Source of the DNA: Thiothrix fructosivorans
GTDB taxonomy: Bacteria > Pseudomonadota > Gammaproteobacteria > Thiotrichales > Thiotrichaceae
Length of the DNA stretch: 64,000 bases
NCBI RefSeq assembly: GCF_017349355.1
Contig: NZ_JAFMPM010000005.1
Span: 124,001-188,000 of the forward strand
Direction: 5' to 3'
The position numbers were made by a program, and so were the translations under genes. The notes beneath the pieces were generated by a model that had not been told where the DNA came from, did no database searches, and saw only the letters and a list, made by a program, of their open reading frames with translations. Shown in pieces: positions 43,944 to 52,637 of the stretch (positions are counted from its first letter, which is position 1; every line of letters begins with the position of its first letter).

Positions 43944-46393
43944 ATTTGCTGTTTAAACACTGGCAACAACGCTGGCGGATGCCAGAACTGCGCCTGTTAT
44001 TGCTGGCGTTGATTGTCTCTGTCAGCGTTGTGACTGCCGTGGGCTTTTTCACCAGTCGTGTCGAAAACGCCATGCAAGCGCAAGCACGTCAGCTACTTGG
44101 CGGGGATTTGGTGTTGACTTCGGCACGCCCGTTGGATGCCACTTACTTGCAACGTGCCAAAGCCTTGGGGCTGGAAACGGCGGAAACCATTAGTTTTCCG
44201 AGCATGGCTTCGCGGGGTGATAAATTGCAATTGACCCAGCTCAAAGCAGCCTCCAACACATACCCGTTGCGCGGCGATTTGAAAACGGCAGCAACACCGG
44301 ATGCGCCGTCATTATTGGCGAATGGGCAATTTCCGGCGCGTGGCGAAATCTGGGCGGAAGCGCGTTTGTTTACCGAACTCGCTGCCAAGGTTGGCGATGC
44401 GGTGAACTTGGGGCGCAGCACGTTCACATTGGCTCGTGTGTTGACTGAAGAACCCGACCGCAGCAGTAATATGTTCCAGCTTGCGCCCGTGGTTTTGATG
44501 AATATGGACGATCTGCAAGCGACAGAATTGCTGTCACCCGCCAGCCGCGCCCGCTTTAATCAGTTGTTTGCAGGCAAGGCGGCGGTGATTCAGCAATTTC
44601 AAAAAGCCATTGAACCGCAATTGAAACCGACGGAACGCGTGCGTACTTTGGATGAAGATTTAGCGTCGGTACAGGAAACCTTACAACGGGCGACGCGCTT
44701 TCTGGGACTGGCGGCATTGCTGAGTGTGGTGCTGGCAGGCGCTGCGGTGGTATTAACCTCGGCCAGTTTGATGCGGCGTGAATTGCCAGCGGTGGCAGTG
44801 CTGAAAGCAATGGGGATGTCGCGGCGGCAGGTGTTGCTGGATCATGCGTTTTCCTTGCTGTTGACGGCGTTGCTGGCGGCGGCAATTGGCGTGGCGGTCG
44901 GGTTTGTGTTGCAGTTTGCGTTAGCGGAATGGTTGAGCCAGTTGGTGGGGAAGGCATTGCCTGCGCCTAGTTTGTTGCCGTTGCTGAGTGGCGTGCTGAC
45001 AGCGGTGGTCTTGCTGTTGGGGTTTGCGTTGCCGCAATTATTGCGCTTGGTGAATACCTCGCCGATGCAGATTTTGCAGGGGGCGTTGCAACGTCCGCAG
45101 CAGTCGTTGTTGTGGGTAGGCGCGAGTTTGTTGCTGGCGGTGTTTGGGTTGTTGTGGCTGCAAGCGCGGGATTGGCAATTGGCAGGCATGTTGTTGTTGG
45201 GGCTGATTGTGGGGACGGTGTTGTTTTGGGGCTTGGCAACGGCAGCATTACGTTTAGTGCAAGCTTTGAGTAAACGCGTCGGTGGCGGTTGGTTGCCATC
45301 GTTGGGACGTTCGCGGCGGGCGGTGTTGCTGGTGGTGGTGTTTGCGACAGGCTTGTTTGCGTTGCTGTTGCTGACGACGGTGCGTACTGATTTGCTGAAT
45401 CGCTGGGCGGAAACCTTGCCTGCGGATGCGCCGGATCATTTCCTGATTAATATCCAGCCTGCGGAAGCTGCCCCGCTTCAGGCGTTTTTTAAACCGCATG
45501 GGGTGGAACTTAACCTGTATCCGATGATTCGCGGGCGTTTGGTGGAAATCAACGGCAAGCCGGTGAGGGTGGATGATTATGAAAATCCACGGGCGCAACG
45601 CTTGCTGGAACGCGAGTTTAATTTGTCATCCTTTGCGGAATTTCCTGTCAGCAATGTGTTGTTGGAAGGCCAGTGGTTTGCGGGGGCAACGCAAGGTTTG
45701 TCGATTGAGCAAGAGATTGGTGCAATGCTCCAGTTTGGGATGGGCGATAAGCTGACCTTCGATGTGGCGGGGCAACGTTTCAGCGATACCGTGACCAGTG
45801 TGCGCGAAGTCCGCTGGGACAGTATGCAGCCGAATTTCTTTGTGATTGCCGCGCCCAATAGCATGACACAGATGCCGCAAACCTTGATTACTAGTGTCCA
45901 TTTTGGTGAGAAAAAGGCGCTGGTGACGGAGCTGATTCAGCAATTCCCCAGTATTACGGCGATTGATGTGGGGGCGGTGGTGACACAAATTCGCTCATTG
46001 GTGGAGCAGGTGAGCTTTGCTGTGCAGGGCATTTTCGTGTTTACGCTGATTGCGGGGGTGGTGGTATTGATTGCGGCGTTGCAGTCGCAAAAAGCGGAAC
46101 GGCGGCGTGAGTTGGCTATCCTCAAATCGTTGGGAGCGGGTCGAGCGTTGCTTCAGCGGCGTATTTGGAGTGAATTCTTGTTATTGGGTGCATTGGCGGG
46201 GGCGTTGGCGGGTTTGCTGGCGTTGACCGCAGGCAATGTGCTGGCGTATTACCTGTTCGATTTGGGTATTAGCCTGAATATTGTGCCGTTAGTGGTGAGC
46301 AGTTTGATTGGTAGTGTGTTGGTGGGCGTGGCAGGCTATTGGAATTTGCGCGGGTTGTTGCAGGTATTGCCGTTGTCGTTGCTGAAAAGTTGA
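43940..46393 (+). CDS. ybbP: ABC transporter permease, FtsX-type, YbbP-like
   Basis: This 817-residue protein has two FtsX-type blocks. After the first membrane span (residues ~18-36) comes a periplasmic MacB-like domain (about 40-245), then three spans (260-360) and further spans to about 480. A second periplasmic domain (~490-690) precedes the last three spans. VLKAMGMSRRQVL and ILKSLGAGRALLQRR are the two FtsX coupling motifs. The ATG at 43940 overlaps the ybbA stop. The length is close to E. coli YbbP (804). Confidence 0.92.
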   Translation: MNLLFKHWQQRWRMPELRLLLLALIVSVSVVTAVGFFTSRVENAMQAQARQLLGGDLVLTSARPLDATYLQRAKALGLETAETISFPSMASRGDKLQLTQLKAASNTYPLRGDLKTAATPDAPSLLANGQFPARGEIWAEARLFTELAAKVGDAVNLGRSTFTLARVLTEEPDRSSNMFQLAPVVLMNMDDLQATELLSPASRARFNQLFAGKAAVIQQFQKAIEPQLKPTERVRTLDEDLASVQETLQRATRFLGLAALLSVVLAGAAVVLTSASLMRRELPAVAVLKAMGMSRRQVLLDHAFSLLLTALLAAAIGVAVGFVLQFALAEWLSQLVGKALPAPSLLPLLSGVLTAVVLLLGFALPQLLRLVNTSPMQILQGALQRPQQSLLWVGASLLLAVFGLLWLQARDWQLAGMLLLGLIVGTVLFWGLATAALRLVQALSKRVGGGWLPSLGRSRRAVLLVVVFATGLFALLLLTTVRTDLLNRWAETLPADAPDHFLINIQPAEAAPLQAFFKPHGVELNLYPMIRGRLVEINGKPVRVDDYENPRAQRLLEREFNLSSFAEFPVSNVLLEGQWFAGATQGLSIEQEIGAMLQFGMGDKLTFDVAGQRFSDTVTSVREVRWDSMQPNFFVIAAPNSMTQMPQTLITSVHFGEKKALVTELIQQFPSITAIDVGAVVTQIRSLVEQVSFAVQGIFVFTLIAGVVVLIAALQSQKAERRRELAILKSLGAGRALLQRRIWSEFLLLGALAGALAGLLALTAGNVLAYYLFDLGISLNIVPLVVSSLIGSVLVGVAGYWNLRGLLQVLPLSLLKS

Positions 46394-46450
46394 GGGAAAA
46401 GGTGGTAGTAGCGCGATTGTCGCGTAGGGTTCGTTTGCTGCCGTGGATGC

Positions 46451-46459
46451 TGTTATACT
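46451..46459 (+). promoter_or_regulatory. Extended -10 promoter for the PilZ-like/FimX-like module
   Basis: TGTTATACT fits TG-N-TATACT. It ends 37 bases before the ATG at 46497. No good -35 is present, as is usual for extended -10 promoters. Confidence 0.4.
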
Positions 46460-46496
46460 GGGGAATACATAAAAAATAATAGCGGATGCAGTGATC

Positions 46497-46784
46497 ATGG
46501 CGACAGACGAAGCGCAAATTAGCAACCATCGTTTTATTCCCCTTTCGACCAGCAAAGCGCGTGACTGGATAGCGGCGTTGCCGTTAACTGACCCCGGCGA
46601 AACCACACGGCGACTGTTCCACGGGTTGGTGGATTTGAATCGGCGTGCCTTGCCTGCGATGAATCGCTTGCAAATCAGTGAGATGTTGCGCCCAGCCGTC
46701 GATGTGGCATTGGAAGCCTTGCAGCGTCATCTGGAGGCGCGTGCTTTTCCGCTTACCCCGAAAAGTCAGAAGATTTTGAGTTGA
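46497..46784 (+). CDS. Hypothetical protein, first gene of c-di-GMP-type module
   Basis: This 95-residue protein is mostly helical (DLNRRALPAMNRLQISEMLRPAVDVALEALQRHLEARAFPL) with no signal or membrane span. The ATG at 46497 is preferred to the GTG two codons earlier. Its TGA overlaps a TTG start of the next gene (TTGA). Together the two frames look like the two halves of the single PA4958-like protein seen upstream of fimX in Pseudomonas; there could also have been a split. No known domain is recognised. Confidence 0.65.
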   Translation: MATDEAQISNHRFIPLSTSKARDWIAALPLTDPGETTRRLFHGLVDLNRRALPAMNRLQISEMLRPAVDVALEALQRHLEARAFPLTPKSQKILS

Positions 46785-48169
46785 CCCAATCATTAATGCT
46801 GGAATTTGCGGGTTCGTATCAGGTGGCAACGCTGGATATGATGACCAAAAAGGAAGGCAATAAAAAAGCCCTGCAATTAGCCATTTACCGTGCGTTGGAT
46901 TTGATGGGCAAGGTACTCTTGCTGACGTATTCGGTGTACGTGCGTACTCGTGAAACCTTGTGGCATGACATTCACCACCTGTACTTGCTGGCGGTTGAGA
47001 ATGGCGTGGAAAAAGTGGTGTTACGCGATGCGTCGCCCGGTGCACCGACGATTGAAACGCGTTATGTGCAAATGAACTTGCTGGCGTTGGTGAAGCCGTA
47101 TTGCTTACGCCAAGGTGAAGTGACGCGCTTGGTGCAGTATTTTGTGTTGAATACTGCGTTGGTGACGATTACGCGAGACGCGGAAGGGCAGCAGACGGGG
47201 GATTATGTCCATGCGGTGATGCTCAATAGCGATGAGCCAGCGGTAATGATGTTGTTGAGTGACTTGCCGCATTCGCCGACGGTGCGGGTATTAAACCTGA
47301 ATGCGTTGGTAGGGCGCATCGATGCGCATATTCGCGAGCTGGAGGTCAAGGGCGTACCCGCGATGATGCTTCAGGAAGGTTTGAGCCGTAACCTCGCCAA
47401 ACGGGTGATTTATCATCTGTCAGCGGTGCGCAATCGCAGCTATAACCGTTTCCCGAAGAAAGAACAGATTGGCATGGTGACCCGTTTTCCCGATGTGTTA
47501 ACCGTGATTCGCGATGCGCAAAAAACCGAAGCCAGCGAGGATGCGGAAGCAGAAGACATGCTCTTCAATGTTTTTATGTCGAGCGATAGTTATGAGGATG
47601 ACGATAAGGCAAAAAAAGCCGTGATTCATCGGGTCGCCGAAGAAGAGAGCGCTCGTATCCAAACGTGGAAAGTGCTGAATACCAGCGTGGGCGGTTACGG
47701 TTTGTGTTGGGAGGGTAAGGAGACATCGGGGGCGCGTGTGGGCGAAATTGTGGCGCTGCGTGATATGGCTGATCCTAGTGCCATTTGGATGATTGGGGTG
47801 ATCAAGTGGATGGAGTTTGTGTCAGGCAAAGGTTTATGCTGTGGGGTTGAATTGCTTTCTACCAAAATCATGGTGGTGTCAGTACAGCATGTGATCAACC
47901 GGACATTGACACAAAAAATGCCGGTTGATGGCTTGATGTTGCCGAGTATTGAGGGAATTCGCCCTGACCCTGCGTTGATTTTGCCTGCGTATATTTTTCA
48001 GGCGAGCGATGAAATCCGGTTGGAATTTGCGGAACGTCAAGAGCGCGTGCGGCTGGTGTTGCTGGATGAATGTTTGGGGGCGTTTGCGTATTTCCGCTTC
48101 ACCACGCTGGCAGAAAAGTCGTTGGAGGAAGACGAGGATGACTTTACCTCGTTGTGGCAATCGCTTTAA
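46781..48169 (+). CDS. Protein with C-terminal PilZ-like domain
   Basis: This 462-residue protein has a long helical N-terminal region, then a PilZ-like domain from about residue 285. VLNTSVGGYGL has the N-x-S-x-x-G motif of PilZ, and a following VIKWMEFVSGKGLCCGVELLS has the usual beta-barrel strand. An Arg before the motif (SARIQTWK) is a candidate for the c-di-GMP contact. The TTG start (46781) is suggested by the overlap with the previous stop; an ATG lies at 46796. It is upstream of a FimX-like gene, so it probably works with it in type IV pilus or surface control. Confidence 0.72.
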   Translation: MTQSLMLEFAGSYQVATLDMMTKKEGNKKALQLAIYRALDLMGKVLLLTYSVYVRTRETLWHDIHHLYLLAVENGVEKVVLRDASPGAPTIETRYVQMNLLALVKPYCLRQGEVTRLVQYFVLNTALVTITRDAEGQQTGDYVHAVMLNSDEPAVMMLLSDLPHSPTVRVLNLNALVGRIDAHIRELEVKGVPAMMLQEGLSRNLAKRVIYHLSAVRNRSYNRFPKKEQIGMVTRFPDVLTVIRDAQKTEASEDAEAEDMLFNVFMSSDSYEDDDKAKKAVIHRVAEEESARIQTWKVLNTSVGGYGLCWEGKETSGARVGEIVALRDMADPSAIWMIGVIKWMEFVSGKGLCCGVELLSTKIMVVSVQHVINRTLTQKMPVDGLMLPSIEGIRPDPALILPAYIFQASDEIRLEFAERQERVRLVLLDECLGAFAYFRFTTLAEKSLEEDEDDFTSLWQSL

Positions 48170-48228
48170 GCAGTTCATCCCCTAGTCTGACTCGATAATC
48201 GGTCTTTATGTAGGTTTGTTGCACCCTG

Positions 48229-49791
48229 ATGCGTATCTTCTGTGTTATGAAAAAGCAGAAGATACAGTGTATTGTCATTGATCAGGATGTGGAAGTGACC
48301 GCATTGCTGGATGCTGCCTTGCGCCGTTCCAACGTATTGTTGGAGTTGAAGCAGGTGGCATCGCTTGCGCAACTGATCCCCGTGTTGCAGGAGCTTCAGC
48401 CCCACCTATTGTTTTGCCCGCATGAAAAATCAGCACCGTCGTTGGAGCTGTTAGAAACCCTGCAACGCTATTCGCCCGACACCTTGTTGGTGTGGATTTC
48501 CCGTGATGAATGGCAGGGCTTAACCACTTGGCTGATGGGCGTGGAGTCCTGCATTCTGCCGCTGAATGACGTGGATTATTTTGGGCAGTACATTGATTTT
48601 CTGCTGCGTTATTCAACCATTAAACAAGATTTTCGCAATTGTAAGCACTTGCTAGGGGTGGCGGAGTTACGTTGCCATTGGCTGGTGGATTATTCGTGGG
48701 AAGCCATTGCGTACATTTCCCAAGGAATGCACTTGTACGCCAACAATGCCTACGTGACCCTGTTTGGGTTTGAAAGTATGGCTGAAGTACGCTCTATGCC
48801 CGTGGTGCAATTAGCCGAAGCCGCCGAACGCAAGGCGTTTGAAGCCATGAGCAAAGCAGCGGATGTGGGCAATAAACCTTCTAACCGTTTACTCATTACC
48901 TTGCGCACTTTGGAAGGGGAACGGATGCGGGCAGAAATCCGCTTCATTCCTGCTGTATTGAAAGGTAAACGTTGCACGCAACTGCATGTACGCCCATTGG
49001 AACGCAATATACTGAAAGGTGTGTCGCTACGTAAGCAAGATAATCCGTGGGAAGCCAGTGAATTGCGTCTGCAAACGGCATCTGCACCGCCTCCGCCAAT
49101 GCAACCTGCCGCTCCTGCTGTGGCTGTCGCTAACACGGCTGACACTGCTTCCGGCAGCGGTATGAAAATGGCTTTCCACAAGTTACAGCGCGTGAGTGAA
49201 CAGTTGCCCACGCTTTATGTGGCAGAACCGGAATTTCGGCAAAAATCCCAAACCTTGGATTATGCGGCATTGGTAAAACAGTTGGTCACGCCCGCGAGTC
49301 GCTTTCGTTTGGATTACTGGAATTTAGGGCAAGTTGTTTTGAAACTGTCAGCTCAGGGCAGTGAAAAGCCCAGTTATCTGGTTTTTGTGTCAGTTGGCGG
49401 GTCTATTCTGAATAATGAAACTGACCTGAAGCGCATGATTGAGTTGCTGAATACTGCTCCAGCAGCTGCTAAGCGTATTGTGTTGGCGCTCCACTACCGC
49501 GATTGCATGGAACAACTTCAGCCATTCAGTAAAGTGGTGAAGTTGTGTAAAGCGGTGGGGGTGCGGTTAGCCATTGATGGCTTGCCAGATGAAGCGCAAG
49601 CCTTACGCTTTGTGCAAGCGGTAAAGCCGGTGTTAGTACGCATTGACCCCGCAAAAATCCAGCGTTTGCAAGCGTTTGTGGCGGAATTAGTGGAACACAA
49701 ATGCAAGGTTATTATTCCGGGAATTCAGGATAAAACCGCTTTGAAAGCTGCGTATGCTAGCGCAGCCGCTTATGTGCAAGGCGGTCAATAA
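48229..49791 (+). CDS. FimX-like protein: degenerate receiver, PAS and EAL-like domains, no GGDEF
   Basis: This 520-residue protein has a receiver-like start (residues ~10-135) in which the phospho-acceptor Asp strand reads HLLFCPHEK, so the Asp is missing. A PAS domain (LLGVAELRCHWLVDYSWEAI on) and a Pro/Ala-rich linker (~residues 285-310) follow. The rest is EAL-like: VRLAIDGLPDEAQALRFVQAVKP, LVRIDPAKI and AAYVQGGQ at the end match the order of an EAL domain but lack its catalytic residues. FimX of Pseudomonas has REC-PAS-GGDEF-EAL; here the GGDEF is absent. It is likely a c-di-GMP binder or an empty scaffold. Starts at 48229 and 48247 are both possible. Confidence 0.75.
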   Translation: MRIFCVMKKQKIQCIVIDQDVEVTALLDAALRRSNVLLELKQVASLAQLIPVLQELQPHLLFCPHEKSAPSLELLETLQRYSPDTLLVWISRDEWQGLTTWLMGVESCILPLNDVDYFGQYIDFLLRYSTIKQDFRNCKHLLGVAELRCHWLVDYSWEAIAYISQGMHLYANNAYVTLFGFESMAEVRSMPVVQLAEAAERKAFEAMSKAADVGNKPSNRLLITLRTLEGERMRAEIRFIPAVLKGKRCTQLHVRPLERNILKGVSLRKQDNPWEASELRLQTASAPPPPMQPAAPAVAVANTADTASGSGMKMAFHKLQRVSEQLPTLYVAEPEFRQKSQTLDYAALVKQLVTPASRFRLDYWNLGQVVLKLSAQGSEKPSYLVFVSVGGSILNNETDLKRMIELLNTAPAAAKRIVLALHYRDCMEQLQPFSKVVKLCKAVGVRLAIDGLPDEAQALRFVQAVKPVLVRIDPAKIQRLQAFVAELVEHKCKVIIPGIQDKTALKAAYASAAAYVQGGQ

Positions 49792-49835
49792 CCTAACGAT
49801 AACAATGACTAACAATTATTAAGCGAGCGTTATTT

Positions 49836-51560
49836 ATGTCGGTTAGCCCTTTCAGGATCGCCCTGATTGTTGATGGCGAATATATTTCTGCTTGGCAGTA
49901 TTTGATGCTGGAGCGCTTGCTCGCGTCCCCTCATGCCGTGTTGGTTGTGGTTATTTTTCGTCAGTCTGTTGCTACAACGCTATCACAGCGCCTCAATGCC
50001 GTTTTGCTCAAAGTTTTGCACGCTTTGGATGGTCGCTTTTTTAGCTGTAAACCCACGGCCCAGACACCCACCAGTTTTTTGCCGCTGCTCGGTGACGTAG
50101 GGTGCTATGCGCACGGCAGTAAACGTTATCAAACCTTTGTTAGCACTCAACGCGTGGATGTGGCGATTGAGTTAACAGGACAAGCCGTATTGCCGGAAAT
50201 GGTTGCTAGTACTACTCACGGTGTGTGGCGGCATTTTTATGGTAATCCTGTGCACTGGTGGGATGATTACACGAATATTCGTGAATACGCGCGGCGGCAA
50301 GATGAAATTGTCTCTGGGGTGGTGCGTTACATGGCAGGGCAAGCGGCAGCGGATTGCGTATTTTATGCGACGACCAGCACCGACAAAGTGTCGATTAACC
50401 GTGGGGTGGAACGTACCTTGTGGAAAATGGCTGATTTTATTCCGCAGCGTTTGCATGAATTGGCGACGGTGGGTGAGGCGCTGTTTCAGCGGAATATGCG
50501 TGAACGTGTGCTCGCACGACCGTTATCATCACAGGATGCGGTAGCACCGGGCTTAATCACAACTTGTCGCATTGCTTTGCGTTACCCCAGTAATTTTTTG
50601 CGAAAACTCTATAAGTTTTTGTTTCGTCAAGAGCAATGGATATTGTTGACCACCTCGCATGGCAACGTTACTGAGCTTGGCTTATTGGAAAATTTCCATA
50701 AATGGATTCCGCCGCGTGATCGTTTCTGGGCTGATCCGTTTGTGGTTGAACAGGCCGGTGAACAGTACATCTTTTTTGAGGAGCTGATTTACGCACGCGG
50801 TATTGGGCATTTGGCTTGTGTGCGTTTGCAGCCTGACGGTTCGCATACTGAACCCGTCAAGATTCTCGAAAAGCCGTATCACTTGTCGTATCCCTTTGTT
50901 TTTAAACATCAAGGGCAGTATTACCTCATCCCTGAAACGGCGGGTAATCATACCGTTGAAGTGTACCGTTGTGAGGAGTTTCCACACCGTTGGGTCTTCG
51001 AGAAGAATCTGATGGAGAGTGTGGAAGCCTATGACGCGACGTTGCAGGAATACGACGGGCGTTGGTGGATGTTTGTCAGTATGCGCAGCCACCAAAGCTG
51101 TTCACCGAATGAGGCACTGTATTTATTTCATGCCGATGATCCGTTGAGCACGCAATGGCAAGCACATCCGCAGAATCCCGTGGTGGCAAGTGCAGCACAG
51201 GCACGTCCTGCTGGACGTATGTTTACGGATGCGGAGCAACTTTACCGCCCTTCGCAGAATTGCGCGGGTGTGTATGGACGCGGTTTGAACCTCAATCGCA
51301 TTACGCAATTGGATCAGGAGTGCTACCGCGAAGAGGTCGTCAGTAGCTATTTGCCTGATGGCGATTTCGACATGAATGGGATGCACACCTTGGGTATCGG
51401 GCGCGGCTTATCGGTATCGGATGCGGTGTATATCCACCGCCGTTTAGGACGTTTGGATCACTGGATAGGGAAGCTCAGTGGTTTTATTGATCAGTTGGTG
51501 TGGAAGCATTGCTATGTATTGATGGTGCTACCCCTGACATTTTTATGGCTTGATATGTGA
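49836..51560 (+). CDS. Formyltransferase-like N-terminus fused to Gint1/GH43-like beta-propeller protein
   Basis: This is a 574-residue protein. The first ~200 residues begin RIALIVDGEYISAWQYLML and resemble formyltransferase-like folds. The second half (from about 265) fits the bacterial group related to the glucosamine inositolphosphorylceramide transferase N-terminal (Gint1, GH43-like propeller) domain: DRFWADPFVVEQ, YIFFEELIYARG, YHLSYPFVFKH, YYLIPETAGNHTVEVYRC and DATLQEYDGRWWMFV. Its place at the head of the exopolysaccharide operon suggests transfer or trimming of a sugar residue; the true reaction is unknown. Confidence 0.75.
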   Translation: MSVSPFRIALIVDGEYISAWQYLMLERLLASPHAVLVVVIFRQSVATTLSQRLNAVLLKVLHALDGRFFSCKPTAQTPTSFLPLLGDVGCYAHGSKRYQTFVSTQRVDVAIELTGQAVLPEMVASTTHGVWRHFYGNPVHWWDDYTNIREYARRQDEIVSGVVRYMAGQAAADCVFYATTSTDKVSINRGVERTLWKMADFIPQRLHELATVGEALFQRNMRERVLARPLSSQDAVAPGLITTCRIALRYPSNFLRKLYKFLFRQEQWILLTTSHGNVTELGLLENFHKWIPPRDRFWADPFVVEQAGEQYIFFEELIYARGIGHLACVRLQPDGSHTEPVKILEKPYHLSYPFVFKHQGQYYLIPETAGNHTVEVYRCEEFPHRWVFEKNLMESVEAYDATLQEYDGRWWMFVSMRSHQSCSPNEALYLFHADDPLSTQWQAHPQNPVVASAAQARPAGRMFTDAEQLYRPSQNCAGVYGRGLNLNRITQLDQECYREEVVSSYLPDGDFDMNGMHTLGIGRGLSVSDAVYIHRRLGRLDHWIGKLSGFIDQLVWKHCYVLMVLPLTFLWLDM

Positions 51561-51569
51561 TATAAGGTT

Positions 51570-52637
51570 ATGACATTACGCAGAAAAATCGCTTTGGTGG
51601 TTTACTCGCTAGGCATGGGGGGCGCGGAGAAAGTCGTGTCCGATTTGTCCTTTCAGTTTGCTAAACAACATGATGTAACGCTCATCTTGTTCGATGGCAG
51701 CCGCATGTATTACCCCTATGCGGGTGAGTTGATTGATATTCACTGCCCCTCCAAACACGGTTTTCTGGCTAAGGTGTTTAACTTTCTGGATCGTGCCAAT
51801 CAATTACGGCGTATTTTTAAAATCAAACGTTTCGACACGATTATTAGCGTGATGGAACATGCGAATTTTCCGTCGATTTTGGCGAGCCGTTTGACGATTG
51901 CAGCGAATCATTGCAACCCTGAGCGGAATTTTTCGCGCTTTGATTGGTTGTTTGCGCGGTGGCTCTATCCGCGTGCTAAAAAGGTTGTCGCGGTTTCCCG
52001 TGAGGGAATGCGGATTTTTCAGCAGCATTTAAACCTGAAAAATTTGGATTGCTTGTATAACCCCGTTAATTTGTACCGTATTCGGCAATTAGCGCAAGAG
52101 CGCCCCGCTGTAACCCTTGATGAGCCGTATATTGTGGCGGCAGGGCGGCTTAGCCCTGAAAAAAACTTCACCAGCTTGTTGGATGCGTATGCGCAATCAC
52201 AGGCGCGAGAATCCTTCAAACTATTGATTCTAGGCGAAGGCTCCGAACGCGCCACTTTGGAACAACATATTAAAGATAAGGGCTTGGAGCAGCGGGTGAT
52301 TTTACCCGGTTTTATGCGCAATCCTTACCCGTATATCCACAAATCGCGGTGTTTAGTGCTGTCCAGCTTACACGAAGGTTTTCCGGTTATTTTGATTGAA
52401 GCACTGGGGTTGGGGCGTCCGGTGATTTCGACGGATTGTGAAACAGGGCCGCGTGAAATCATTGTGCAAGGTGAAAACGGTTTATTAGTGCCGACGCACG
52501 ATGTGGCAGCATTGACCGATGCGTTGGATCGAGTGTGTTTGGATGACGTATTGCACGCCCATTTTCAAGAGAATGCGATTCCGTCGGTCGAGTATTTAGA
52601 CATCGAAAAGGTGGCGGAACAATGGCTCGCGCTCTAA
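51570..52637 (+). CDS. Glycosyltransferase family 4, copy 1
   Basis: This 355-residue retaining GT-B enzyme shows VYSLGMGGAEKVVSDL at the start, then YNPVN, VAAGRLSPEKNF, LILGEGSERATLEQ and a donor-binding STDCETGPREII followed by GENGLLVP. It presumably adds a sugar to the lipid-linked repeat unit of the exopolysaccharide. It overlaps the next gene by 16 bases. It is close kin of the enzyme at 55602. Confidence 0.92.
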   Translation: MTLRRKIALVVYSLGMGGAEKVVSDLSFQFAKQHDVTLILFDGSRMYYPYAGELIDIHCPSKHGFLAKVFNFLDRANQLRRIFKIKRFDTIISVMEHANFPSILASRLTIAANHCNPERNFSRFDWLFARWLYPRAKKVVAVSREGMRIFQQHLNLKNLDCLYNPVNLYRIRQLAQERPAVTLDEPYIVAAGRLSPEKNFTSLLDAYAQSQARESFKLLILGEGSERATLEQHIKDKGLEQRVILPGFMRNPYPYIHKSRCLVLSSLHEGFPVILIEALGLGRPVISTDCETGPREIIVQGENGLLVPTHDVAALTDALDRVCLDDVLHAHFQENAIPSVEYLDIEKVAEQWLAL

